A stretch of 62,124 nucleotides of DNA from NCBI GenBank assembly GCA_016200895.1, contig JACQDX010000027.1, positions 1 to 62,124 on the forward strand. Direction: 5' to 3'. Shown in pieces: positions 18,703-28,547 of this stretch. Both the position numbers and the translations under genes were made by a program. Position 1 is the first letter of the stretch. Every line of letters starts with the position of its first letter. The DNA is from Burkholderiales bacterium. Lineage in GTDB: Bacteria; Pseudomonadota; Gammaproteobacteria; Burkholderiales; Burkholderiaceae_D. The notes below the pieces were generated by a model. That model worked only from the letters and a program-made list of their open reading frames with translations, had not been told where the DNA came from and did not search any database.

Positions 18703-19893
18703 TTATCCGGTCTGAACCATGTGATAAGCGGCGACTGTGTTATGCACACAGGCTTCCCAGCTCAACTCCGCTGCTCTTTGCAAACCACGCGCAATGGCTG
18801 TGGCACGCCACCCTTCATCTTGCAGCGCCTTTTGCAAACCATCACAGATGCTGTCCACATCACCCGGCTCGACCAGCATGGCAGCACCACCTGCCACTTC
18901 AGGCATGGATGAGCAATTAGACGTCAGCACCGGAACGCCGCTGGCCATGGCCTCGGCAATCGGCAAACCAAAACCTTCGTACCAGGATGGATAAGTAAAC
19001 AAACGGCAACCAGCATACAAAACCGGCAGCCAATGCTGGTCAATAAAACCCAGATATTTCAACCAGCCTTCGCTCTGCCCTTTGGCGATCTCATCATGGA
19101 TATCATCACTTTGCCAGCCAGCACCACCCGCCAATACCAGGGGCCAGCGCTGGCGTATATCCACAGGCAAGGCACGGTAAGCTGCCAGCAAATTGCCGAG
19201 GTTCTTGCGTGGTTCTATGGTGGAGACAAAAAAGCTATAAGCATTTGGCTGCAAGCCGATTTGTTGCAATACTGGGGCGGTTTCTTCCGCGCTATAAGGA
19301 TGAAACAAGTCATCCACACCAAGAGGAATGGCAACCACCTTTTCCGGTCCCAGGTTGAAATGCTGCATGACTTCCAGACGTGTTGCCAGTGAATCGGTCA
19401 AGACCAGATTGGCACGCTCCACAGATTGCGGGATGGAAGCGAGAGCACGCTCTATCCTGGTCTTCGGATGCCACTGCGGATAACGGTAAATGGAAAGATC
19501 ATGCAAGGTGACCAAGCTGGGCAAATTGCATTTGGGGACAAAATAATTGGGGCTATGAAATATCGCGTTGGACAAGCTGTTCAGGCGTTGCCCGGCCAGC
19601 ACGGGCATGAGTTTGCCATACCATTGCGAAAAAAAGCGCATGCGGCCCAGTTGCTGGCGTAGTTTTGCCTTGTAACTGAAACGCACAGGCTCAAAGGACT
19701 TGACACTCAGGGCAGAATAATCGCGCGAGCCAGACAAATCATAATCTGGCAAAGTGCGCCAGAAACCGTCTGACAGATATCGTACCGAGTCAATATTTGC
19801 CTGCGCTGGCAAGCGTGTTGCCAGCTCCCAGGCATAGCGACCTATGCCAGCCAGAGGCTGGTTGATCGCTTCTATTGACAGCACGATATTCAT
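18703..19893 (-). CDS. GT4 glycosyltransferase, WbpY/mannosyltransferase-like
   Basis: Enzyme of 396 aa. N-terminal LAGIGRYAWELATRLP, central FVSTIEPRKNLGNLLAAY and acceptor motif YEGFGLPIAEAMASGVPV are typical of GT4 mannosyl/rhamnosyltransferases such as WbpY and WbdB/C. It overlaps rmd by 4 bases, so translation is coupled. Expected to add D-rhamnose to the growing chain on the cytoplasmic face of the inner membrane; linkage unknown. Confidence 0.85.
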   Translation of the reverse strand: MNIVLSIEAINQPLAGIGRYAWELATRLPAQANIDSVRYLSDGFWRTLPDYDLSGSRDYSALSVKSFEPVRFSYKAKLRQQLGRMRFFSQWYGKLMPVLAGQRLNSLSNAIFHSPNYFVPKCNLPSLVTLHDLSIYRYPQWHPKTRIERALASIPQSVERANLVLTDSLATRLEVMQHFNLGPEKVVAIPLGVDDLFHPYSAEETAPVLQQIGLQPNAYSFFVSTIEPRKNLGNLLAAYRALPVDIRQRWPLVLAGGAGWQSDDIHDEIAKGQSEGWLKYLGFIDQHWLPVLYAGCRLFTYPSWYEGFGLPIAEAMASGVPVLTSNCSSMPEVAGGAAMLVEPGDVDSICDGLQKALQDEGWRATAIARGLQRAAELSWEACVHNTVAAYHMVQTG

Positions 19894-20795
19894 GCGGCGG
19901 CCTCATGTCGCAGCATCCATGCCAGTGTCTCGCTCAAGGCAATTTGCGGCAACTCGCCTATGCAAGCCTGCAAGCGGCAGCCATCGCCCATGAGTTTATG
20001 CACATCATTGGCGCGCACAAAGGCCGGGTTGACGCGGACCTTTATTTCATAGCCAGCCAGTTCACTGGCCATTTGCAAGATTTCACGCAAGCTATAAGCC
20101 GTGCCTGAACAGATATTGAATGTCTCGCCAGCAGGTGCTTTTTCAAGCAAGCGTGCATAGGCTAAGGCTACATTGCGTACATCAGAAAAATCCCTTGCCA
20201 CATCGAGATTGCCCAGCTCGATTTCGGTGGCCTGGCGACGGTAATGATTGATGATTTTCGGCAGCAGAAAATTTTCAGTCTGGCCAACCCCGGTGTAATT
20301 GAAAGGCCGGGTCACGATGATGGGCAGTTTATCCATCCATAGGCGCGCCACATGCTCCATCGCCAGCTTGCTGACTGCATAGTCGTTGGCTGGCATGGCT
20401 GGCTCACTCTCGGCCAGTACTTCGGCGATGGAATTACCGTAGATATTGGCACTGCTTGCCACCAGCACGGCGCGTGGTTTCTTTTCGAGCGCCACCAGGG
20501 TTTCCAGCAAATTGCGCGTTCCCACGATATTGACGCGATAGATTTCATCAACATCACCATGCACGACCGAGGAGATGGCAGCCAGATGGGCGACGACATC
20601 AGGTTGTATCTCTTGCAGAGCGACGCGCAAACCCTGCTTGTCGCACAGGTCTACCGCATAGTGACCCTGACTTTGAGTTTCTGTGCCATGGGTAGTGCCG
20701 AACACCTGGTATCCGGCCCTGCTCAATTCCTGCACCAGATAACGCCCTGTAAAACCTTTAACACCTGTTATCAGGGCACGTGGAGTAGTCGACAT
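19890..20795 (-). CDS. rmd: GDP-6-deoxy-D-mannose reductase
   Basis: SDR-type enzyme of 301 aa that reduces GDP-4-keto-6-deoxymannose to GDP-D-rhamnose. NAD(P) motif GVKGFTGRYL near the N-terminus and catalytic YAVSK are visible. The ATG at 20795 is preferred because it follows the gmd stop codon by one base (TGA-A-ATG), a coupled arrangement; a longer in-frame start at 20819 would overlap gmd. Rmd rather than an L-fucose synthase (Fcl) is favoured by the sequence and by the common-antigen-like neighbours. Confidence 0.87.
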   Translation of the reverse strand: MSTTPRALITGVKGFTGRYLVQELSRAGYQVFGTTHGTETQSQGHYAVDLCDKQGLRVALQEIQPDVVAHLAAISSVVHGDVDEIYRVNIVGTRNLLETLVALEKKPRAVLVASSANIYGNSIAEVLAESEPAMPANDYAVSKLAMEHVARLWMDKLPIIVTRPFNYTGVGQTENFLLPKIINHYRRQATEIELGNLDVARDFSDVRNVALAYARLLEKAPAGETFNICSGTAYSLREILQMASELAGYEIKVRVNPAFVRANDVHKLMGDGCRLQACIGELPQIALSETLAWMLRHEAAA

Positions 20796-20796
20796 T

Positions 20797-21834
<1,038 letters not shown>

Positions 21835-21913
21835 TCAAGAAAACCTCTTCGCAGCAGCGAACATTCAAAATTCTTCTTTTAACCAGATATTGGACCGCCA
21901 GTTTGAAATTATC

Positions 21914-21929
21914 TGTGACAGCGGTCACA
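21914..21929 (-). promoter_or_regulatory. Crp-type operator upstream of gmd
   Basis: TGTGA-CAGCGG-TCACA, perfect half-sites with a 6-base spacer, flanked by an A/T base on each side, 79 bases before the gmd ATG. That distance fits activation of a promoter located between the site and the gene. The same motif precedes the FecR and DUF4214 genes. Confidence 0.75.
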
Positions 21930-22070
21930 ATCTGTCTACAGTTGAACAGTATACAATGAGTGCTCGCCGCACTGCGGAAAAATAATGAAAGCGCTTGTAA
22001 AAGATAGGTTTTTTACAATAGCTTACCTCCACCTCAGTGCCTCAGCATCAGTTCTGCCTGTACAGAGCTG

Positions 22071-22094
22071 GGCAATACCATTCAGGGTATTGCC
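22071..22094 (-). terminator. Hairpin downstream of pyrE
   Basis: Perfect 9-base stem (GGCAATACC 22071-22079 with GGTATTGCC 22086-22094) and a 6-base loop, 19 bases past the pyrE stop. There is no clear U-tract, so it may be an RNA 3'-end stabiliser or a weak terminator. Confidence 0.45.
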
Positions 22095-22113
22095 GTTTGT
22101 GCCCTATTCCAGG

Positions 22114-22782
22114 CTATACCGCCCCATAGCGCTGACGATATTGCTCAACAGCATCTTTATATTGAGACAATTGTTCGCCTGCTTCTGCTATTGACAGGTA
22201 ATCAAATAAATCATTTAGATTGGCAATTGCCGCCACTGGCATGTCGTAAGCCAGACCCACTTCCTGTGCGGCAGAATGCGCAGACAGGGCATCGTCCTTG
22301 CCGGAGCGTTCCATGCGGTCCAGTGCAATCAATACTGCGCAAGGTGTCGCACCTGCTGCACGTATCATTTCTACTGATTCACGCACAGAAGTACCCGCCG
22401 AAATCACATCGTCAATGATGACAACTTTGCCAGCCAGCTTGGCACCGACAATACTACCGCCTTCGCCATGGTCCTTGGCTTCCTTGCGGTTATAGGCAAA
22501 TGGCACGTTGCGTCCCTTGTAGGCAAGCGCCACTGCGGTGGCCGACGCCAGCGTAATACCCTTGTAAGCCGGACCAAACAGCATATCAAACTCAATACCA
22601 GAATCGATCAGGGTTTGGGCATAAAAATCAGCAATGCGCCCCAGATTGGCACCATCATTGAACAGACCGGCATTAAAAAAATAGGGAGAAGTGCGTCCGG
22701 CCTTGGTGACAAAACTGCCAAACTTCAATACACCGGCACCCACCGCAAAGTGTATAAATTCCTGCCTCAGATTATTTGACAT
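22114..22782 (-). CDS. pyrE: Orotate phosphoribosyltransferase
   Basis: Pyrimidine biosynthesis enzyme of 222 aa (usual length 210-225) making orotidine monophosphate from orotate and PRPP. The PRPP-binding motif VVIIDDVISAGTS and the N-terminal blocks KAGRTSPYFFNAG and FGPAYKGI are all present. In relatives pyrE is commonly beside the exonuclease III gene; here a 3.4-kb glycosyltransferase cassette lies between them, with 71 bases between pyrE and the large GT gene. Confidence 0.96.
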   Translation of the reverse strand: MSNNLRQEFIHFAVGAGVLKFGSFVTKAGRTSPYFFNAGLFNDGANLGRIADFYAQTLIDSGIEFDMLFGPAYKGITLASATAVALAYKGRNVPFAYNRKEAKDHGEGGSIVGAKLAGKVVIIDDVISAGTSVRESVEMIRAAGATPCAVLIALDRMERSGKDDALSAHSAAQEVGLAYDMPVAAIANLNDLFDYLSIAEAGEQLSQYKDAVEQYRQRYGAV

Positions 22783-22853
22783 ATACTTGCCTTAACATTA
22801 ACTATGAAATAATGACGCACATGCTTATCCAAGCATAGCACGCTATAAAATGC

Positions 22854-25800
22854 CTATTGTGCGAGAATTTTCTGCCACCAGCTACTTACCAATTCATTAA
22901 TACCGTTACTGCCAGTGGCAAGTGCCGTTATGTACGCAGGATCAAGACTTATTTCCAATACCGGTATCCCCATTTCAAGCATCAACTGCCCGGCCGGGGA
23001 GTTGCCTTTGTCTTTTTCGCTGGGCTGCGTCTCAGATGAAGCCAGCACTTTGATATAGACATCGGCAGGATGCAAATCAATCGCTTCGTCAGGATTTGAT
23101 AAAGATGGCAACTCTAGCAATTGACAGGCAAGTTCATTGGCATAGCGCAGTACTGACTTGTCTGACTTATTGTCAGACTTCAGCAACTCGCAACGCCAGT
23201 AAGATGGTGTAGCAGTAATCAAACGGCTCAGTACCAGCTTCAATGCTTGTTCCGGCAAAGCGGCTTTCAGGGCATCAATATCAAACAGGGCGCGGGCGCA
23301 GGCAGGCTTGGCCTGGTTGGAAACCATATTCCTGGACAGTGACATCAAGTCAGCCTCAGTCGCCGGACCATCCAGTGCAGCAATCCGGTTCAAGCTTCGT
23401 TCAAAGCGGCTGGCAGGTGCATTTCTATGCGCAAGCTCCACAAAATCAAAATACTGCCGTCCGACCTTGTGGGCCACGTGATACTGATGCATATACTCAA
23501 CAGCCCTGGCACCCAGATCTTTTCTCAGTTGAGGAGTGGACCTCAGTTCCACCATGCTGGTAAGCAGGGTGGCGATATCCACCTCATCAGGCAGCTTGAC
23601 CAAGGCATCGCCCGGCAATTCTGCCATGGCACCGTTGCCATTGATGATCGTTGGTATGCCATAGGCCATGCAATCAAGCACGGTATATGAAGATTCACCA
23701 CGCGAAAGGCCGCGTAATTGCACGCCTGCATCGGCAGCATGCAAATAGGTCTGGAATAATTCTGGATCAGCAAAACCGGTAATAGTAATGCGATCAGCCC
23801 GGCCACGGTCCTTGATATCCTGCAGCAATTGCATGCCGTATTTGCCGCCATCATTTTTACCAACAAAGACCAGATGGCAGTGACTATCTTTTGCCATAGG
23901 CGATTGCAGCCAGGCTTCCAGCACCAGATGATTCAACTTGGTCGGGCCCATGAGACCGAAGGAACACATCAGGAAATCATCTTCACCCAGTCCGAGACGA
24001 TGGCGTGCTGCGCTTCGCTCTGACTGGTAGGGCAACTTGCGCATATGGGGGATGCGCGTCCAGTTCTGCGTCGCCTGTTCGCCGTACCATTGCCTTGCCA
24101 GCTTCATGGAAAATTCAGAGTGCACGATCACAGCCTGGGCCGCATCCAGCATCTCGTAATTGCATGGATACTTCCAGATGATCTGGCTCAGGTCTTCGGT
24201 ATTCTTGGTTTCCAGCAAAGCTTGCAAGCCATGCGATTCATACAAGGCCTGTGCCCAGATCTGCGGGCGCTCACCCGTCATGTCCAGATGTGCGAGCAAA
24301 CCGCTCAGGAAAAAATCATGCAACACCACGATACCCGGATACCGCGCCAGCATATCCAGCATATAGGTGTGATAGGTGGAATTGCCGAGGTTATACAAGA
24401 CTCGTTGATAGCGTTCTGCATGCTGTTCAAACCATTGCCAGGAGCGCACAGGGAAATTGGCCGCCAGCCAGGGATCACCAATTTCTTGCTGATCAACGAT
24501 CAGCTCTATATCATAATACACAGCCAGTTCAGGCAAAAGTTCGGCGCTAAAATCCGCGATACCTGAACGCTCGGGCGGCAAAGGCGAAAAGTAGGCCAGG
24601 CGTGGCTTGATCTGGTCTTGCAACTGGCTGACAAACACAGTCTGCCTGCTGCGCTGATATTCATGCTGTGCCTCGAATGCGGTGATAGCAGTTTTTGCCG
24701 ATGCATCCCAGGAAAATTTCTTCGCCTGCTGTACACCATGTTCACGCAAACTCTGTAAATAATTTTCGTCTGTCAGGGCGCTCAGCATCTTGCCGGCAAT
24801 GGCTTGTTCATCGTAAGGATTGAACAAAGCGTCCTCACGCCCTATCACTTCGGGCAGGCTGCTAGTGTTGGAGGCAATCACCGGTGCGCCGCAAGACATG
24901 GCTTCCAGCGCAGGCAAGCCAAAACCTTCATGCCAGGAAGGGAAGACAAACAATTTGCAAGCGTGATACAGCAATGGTAAATCTTCATCAGCAACATAGC
25001 CGGTCAGGATAACGTCATTGCTGTCCAGACCAGAGTCCGCCGCCAGTTTTTGCAAGCGTACACGATCTGCATCCTGTACGCTACACACTATCGCCAGTTG
25101 ATAATTATTGCGTACATCGCCCGGCAGTTTGGCAAAGGAGCGTATCAATGCTTCCACATTTTTTCGCAAGTCGATGCCACCAGTATACATCACATAGGGG
25201 CGCTGCAAGCCAAAACGGTTTTTGATTTCCTGCAAGACTTCAGGGTCAGGGTCTTGCACATAAAACCTGTCATCGACTGCCGATGAAATATTCACGATGC
25301 GTTCAGGTGGCAGATGCAGGCATTCCAAACCTTCGCGTCTAGAGGATGCAGAGATGGCCAACAGCAAATCGGCACGTTTGAGTGCCTGGATTTTCCTCAA
25401 ATACCAAGCCTTCACCTGCTCGTTTTCCAGATACGGTTTAGCATTGATGAGGGGGATCAAATCGTACAGGGTCACTGCGGTAGGCTGGTACTCACCATTC
25501 AAGCCCACGCTGGTCAGTGCATCATCGGTCAGGCCTTCAAACAGGCTGCTGACGTGGACGATGTCAGGCCGCCATTCTGCCAGCGCCTGTTCGCGCACCA
25601 GTTCACCAGCGCGGGTGCGCCAGCGATTGCGGTGATCCAGTTCGCTGACCGGGTCCGGGCTTTTCCAGTAATGGATATGCTCTGGTGCTATCAAATGGGT
25701 AAAGGCTTGCCTGACGGGCTCCAGACTATCGGCAAACAGGCTGTTTAACAGCAAGTGCATTTCATGGTTGCCAGCGTTGCTTGCCATCGCCTGCGCCAAG

Positions 25801-25877
25801 GCCAGCGAATATCTGCCTATGCCGCGATGACGGCTGCCAGTTGACTGGCAAGCTTGTAAATCAATGAGAATACGCAT
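22854..25877 (-). CDS. Two-domain GT4 glycosyltransferase with extra C-terminal region
   Basis: Protein of 1007 aa. The first GT4 unit (about 1-400) starts MRILIDLQACQSTGSRHRG and has acceptor motif HEGFGLPALEAMSCGAPV. The second unit (about 430-800) starts with PRLAYFSPLPPERSGIADFS and has GLSRGESSYTVLDCMAYGIP. The last 200 residues are not recognised; the part from about 900 looks alpha/beta. It follows a small gene by 12 bases. It is probably another polysaccharide-assembly enzyme, but it is outside the main cluster and its sugar is unknown. Confidence 0.85.
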   Translation of the reverse strand: MRILIDLQACQSTGSRHRGIGRYSLALAQAMASNAGNHEMHLLLNSLFADSLEPVRQAFTHLIAPEHIHYWKSPDPVSELDHRNRWRTRAGELVREQALAEWRPDIVHVSSLFEGLTDDALTSVGLNGEYQPTAVTLYDLIPLINAKPYLENEQVKAWYLRKIQALKRADLLLAISASSRREGLECLHLPPERIVNISSAVDDRFYVQDPDPEVLQEIKNRFGLQRPYVMYTGGIDLRKNVEALIRSFAKLPGDVRNNYQLAIVCSVQDADRVRLQKLAADSGLDSNDVILTGYVADEDLPLLYHACKLFVFPSWHEGFGLPALEAMSCGAPVIASNTSSLPEVIGREDALFNPYDEQAIAGKMLSALTDENYLQSLREHGVQQAKKFSWDASAKTAITAFEAQHEYQRSRQTVFVSQLQDQIKPRLAYFSPLPPERSGIADFSAELLPELAVYYDIELIVDQQEIGDPWLAANFPVRSWQWFEQHAERYQRVLYNLGNSTYHTYMLDMLARYPGIVVLHDFFLSGLLAHLDMTGERPQIWAQALYESHGLQALLETKNTEDLSQIIWKYPCNYEMLDAAQAVIVHSEFSMKLARQWYGEQATQNWTRIPHMRKLPYQSERSAARHRLGLGEDDFLMCSFGLMGPTKLNHLVLEAWLQSPMAKDSHCHLVFVGKNDGGKYGMQLLQDIKDRGRADRITITGFADPELFQTYLHAADAGVQLRGLSRGESSYTVLDCMAYGIPTIINGNGAMAELPGDALVKLPDEVDIATLLTSMVELRSTPQLRKDLGARAVEYMHQYHVAHKVGRQYFDFVELAHRNAPASRFERSLNRIAALDGPATEADLMSLSRNMVSNQAKPACARALFDIDALKAALPEQALKLVLSRLITATPSYWRCELLKSDNKSDKSVLRYANELACQLLELPSLSNPDEAIDLHPADVYIKVLASSETQPSEKDKGNSPAGQLMLEMGIPVLEISLDPAYITALATGSNGINELVSSWWQKILAQ

Positions 25878-25889
25878 CTGGTAACCTGT

Positions 25890-26270
25890 TTATTCCTGAC
25901 GGATTATTTCTGTTTGAAGCTTGTCGAATATGATTTGGGCTTTTGCTGAGAGGCGGGCATCACCAGATCTTTTCGATGGCCTGTGAACCTGCTTTCCTGC
26001 AGAAACCTGAGGTGCCAGACGCGGTTGCAAACCCTTTCTTACACGGCGTTCTATACCTGGAAAATATTTCAATATCCTTAATGCCAGATTCTTAATGGCA
26101 GTAATCGCAACAACCCGACGCACTATTCGCCCTGGCAAGCTACGTACACTGAATTTGATGGTTTTTATTGAAGATATTGTTCTTGTTACACATCTGAAAG
26201 GGGCAGTAATTTTCCAGGACAGGCTGGAATACACAGCATCAAGTTCTGCTCGCAATTGCTTTTCATTCAT
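25890..26270 (-). CDS. Small basic protein linked to glycan assembly
   Basis: Protein of 126 aa, strongly basic. Its N-terminal block (ELDAVYSSLSWKITAPFR) is a motif seen at the ends of many bacterial glycosyltransferases and methyltransferases of surface-glycan clusters, where it usually precedes an amphipathic, membrane-associating segment. Here it stands as a separate gene 12 bases upstream of the two-domain GT, so it may be a detached targeting or docking module. No enzyme motif is visible. The start at 26270 has no strong ribosome binding site. Confidence 0.6.
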   Translation of the reverse strand: MNEKQLRAELDAVYSSLSWKITAPFRCVTRTISSIKTIKFSVRSLPGRIVRRVVAITAIKNLALRILKYFPGIERRVRKGLQPRLAPQVSAGKQVHRPSKRSGDARLSAKAQIIFDKLQTEIIRQE

Positions 26271-26410
26271 GATGTATCAAGAAAATGGTTCAGAGGCTAA
26301 AAAGAACGCAAGTATAAACCAAGCGCCTTGCCTGACCCTGGCAAACTTATTCAAGGCTTTGTATATCTGCTATGCTGGCAGGAGTTTTTGACTCTTTCCG
26401 CAAAAAAATC

Positions 26411-27184
26411 ATGACAAAAATCATCTCCGCGAATCTGAATGGCATACGCTCTGCCGCAAAAAAAGGTTTTTTTGAGTGGATGCAAAAGGAAAATCCTGAC
26501 GTCGTCTGCGTGCAGGAGCTGAAAGCCCAGGAAGCGGACATGACGCCAGACTTCCTGAATCCGCACAAATATCACGGGCATTTTCACTATGCCGAGAAGA
26601 AAGGCTATTCTGGCGTTGGCGTATATAGCAAGAAAGAACCGGATGCGGTCTATATCGGCTTTGGCAGCCCGGAATTCGATGCCGAAGGCCGCTATGTACG
26701 CTGTGATTTTGGCAAGTTATCGGTGATTTCCCTGTACTGCCCTTCCGGCTCATCCTCGCCTGAACGGCAGGAAGCCAAATTCCGTTTCATGGAATTGTTT
26801 TACCCACATCTGCAACAACTGATTGCAGAAGACAGGGAAATCATTATCTGTGGTGACTGGAATATCGCCCACAAAGAAATCGATTTGAAAAACTGGAAGA
26901 GCAATCAAAAGAATTCCGGCTTCTTGCCGGAAGAACGCGCCTGGATGACGCGTTTGTTTGACGAACAGGGCTGGCTGGACGTCTACCGCCATCTGCATCC
27001 TGAAACGACAGGAGATGCCTATACCTGGTGGAGTAATCGTGGCCAGGCCTGGGCAAACAATGTGGGATGGCGTATCGACTACCATGTCGCTACCAGCGGC
27101 ATAGGTAAAAAAGCGCATGCAGCATCAATATACAAGGAAGCGCGTTTCTCTGATCACGCACCACTGATCATAGAGTATAAATAA
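26411..27184 (+). CDS. xthA: Exodeoxyribonuclease III family AP endonuclease
   Basis: Base-excision repair enzyme of 257 aa. Motifs in order: NLNGIR (metal ligand N), VCVQELK (catalytic E), GDWNIAHKEID, and C-terminal SDHAPL with the catalytic Asp-His pair. The ATG at 26411 is chosen over an in-frame start at 26372 because the conserved N-terminus (MTKIISANLNGIR) begins there. Transcribed away from the glycosyltransferase cassette. Some authors call the betaproteobacterial gene exoA. Confidence 0.93.
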   Translation: MTKIISANLNGIRSAAKKGFFEWMQKENPDVVCVQELKAQEADMTPDFLNPHKYHGHFHYAEKKGYSGVGVYSKKEPDAVYIGFGSPEFDAEGRYVRCDFGKLSVISLYCPSGSSSPERQEAKFRFMELFYPHLQQLIAEDREIIICGDWNIAHKEIDLKNWKSNQKNSGFLPEERAWMTRLFDEQGWLDVYRHLHPETTGDAYTWWSNRGQAWANNVGWRIDYHVATSGIGKKAHAASIYKEARFSDHAPLIIEYK

Positions 27185-27209
27185 TGATAATTTCTTAAAA
27201 ATTTATTTC

Positions 27210-27237
27210 TTGACTCATTTAGTTGATAAAATATATT
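27210..27237 (+). promoter_or_regulatory. Sigma-70 type promoter upstream of the 27371 gene
   Basis: TTGACT (27210-27215) and TATATT (27232-27237) with a 16-base spacer in very AT-rich DNA. The predicted transcript start is near 27244, leaving a leader of about 125 bases before the preferred ATG at 27371. Confidence 0.55.
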
Positions 27238-27370
27238 TAATGAAGAACAACAAGTGCAAATTGGCAATTACTACAAAAAACTGCCAGCACTAAAAATGCT
27301 CCAGTTTCTGTGCGTGATTGTGCTTGCATCGTTAGTCTTCATTGATTTATTTATCTTAACTAAAGTAATC

Positions 27371-28477
27371 ATGTCAAAAAAAATATCGAAAATTTTACTC
27401 TCGTCGCTTTTTGCGATCAGTTGTGCAACTGCAAGTGCCGTCAATGTTCAGTTTGTGACTGAGACAAATTATGGCGTTAGTCAGATATATGCAGATGGTG
27501 TTCCCTTGCTCACAGGATGTGGCTTTGGGTTCATAGGAAGCGCTACATTGAGCGATACTCCTGCCAATATTACGACTTGTAACCACAATAACGGCGGCAT
27601 CATGTTCCCGTTCACTCAAGCACAGACCCCAAACTTACCTTTCAGACTGCAATTTGCTCAGGACGGGCTTGATCCGACCAAGCTCAACTTTGGCGGAGAG
27701 TTTGGTCCATCGGCATACAATTTTGCGACTCTGAGCATGCCTATGGATGCGAATAAAAATGTATTCCAATATTTCCGCGTAGCCGGCTCGCCGCTATATA
27801 AATACACAGACAATCCATTTGCCTACTCAATTCCGGCAACAGGCCAGCCTGTGTATATCTTCAATGCTGGCGGGAATCAAACATGGGGTGAAATCATTTC
27901 ACCAGACTATACAATTCGGGTCACATTAACAGGCACAACAAGACCTATGAATTTGTATTTCGTTAATCATCCTGATACAAGAAATGTTGAATTCTCCTGG
28001 GGTGGAGTAAATCAGGGTGACAGGGCAAATGTTACTGGTTACATTCAAGTGAGTAAAACAGATCCTTCACTGCTACCTGGCTTAACATTCCAGACAGAAG
28101 AATCTGCATATCATCAGATAGGCAGAGCTGATGGTGACGGCTGGAGCGTCAATGTCACAAATGACTCTCCAGGGCAGTATTTAAATTATGGCCCATACAC
28201 CACCGGTGTAGGTGGCGGTAGCCATAATGCTGTATTTACATTGCTGGCAGACAACGTCAGTGCGGACAATAATGCAATCGTTGTTTTAGAGGTCAATGAC
28301 GCCAGTACAGGTTCTGTTCTGGCAAGCAAACAAGTCCGTCGTAGTGAATTCCGGGGTCCATTCACTTATACAGACTTCAGTGTCCCATTTACTTCGGCTG
28401 CTGGCCATTCATTGGAGTTTCGTACAAGATGGCTGGGCGGCTCTTATATAAAACAAGATAAAGTTATTGTCCGATAA
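27371..28477 (+). CDS. Unrecognised secreted protein, beta-rich
   Basis: Protein of 368 aa that I do not recognise. The ATG at 27371 gives a clear Sec signal peptide (MSKKISKILLSSLFAI, cleavage near residue 24); the frame stays open back to a GTG at 27254, but that would place a second hydrophobic stretch in front of the signal. The mature part is rich in G, N, T, F and Y, with few charges, and looks all-beta. It contains paired cysteines (LLTGCGFG and NITTCNHN) that could form a disulfide. The last 110 residues (from about YGPYTTGVGGG) resemble the sugar-binding sandwich modules often attached to secreted enzymes. Base use is more AT-rich than its neighbours, possibly a sign of transfer. It stands alone between xthA and a convergent nucleotidase gene. 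Confidence 0.75.
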   Translation: MSKKISKILLSSLFAISCATASAVNVQFVTETNYGVSQIYADGVPLLTGCGFGFIGSATLSDTPANITTCNHNNGGIMFPFTQAQTPNLPFRLQFAQDGLDPTKLNFGGEFGPSAYNFATLSMPMDANKNVFQYFRVAGSPLYKYTDNPFAYSIPATGQPVYIFNAGGNQTWGEIISPDYTIRVTLTGTTRPMNLYFVNHPDTRNVEFSWGGVNQGDRANVTGYIQVSKTDPSLLPGLTFQTEESAYHQIGRADGDGWSVNVTNDSPGQYLNYGPYTTGVGGGSHNAVFTLLADNVSADNNAIVVLEVNDASTGSVLASKQVRRSEFRGPFTYTDFSVPFTSAAGHSLEFRTRWLGGSYIKQDKVIVR

Positions 28478-28492
28478 AATCTTTATCGCTAC

Positions 28493-28526
28493 CCGCATTC
28501 TCTTGCCACAGAACATGAGAATGCGG
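28493..28526. terminator. Bidirectional terminator between convergent genes
   Basis: Perfect 10-base stem CCGCATTCTC / GAGAATGCGG with a 14-base loop, followed by short T-rich stretches on both strands. It lies between the stop codons of the secreted protein gene (28477) and the nucleotidase gene (28548). Confidence 0.75.
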
Positions 28527-28547
28527 TTTATCAGCGCTTTACAAATC

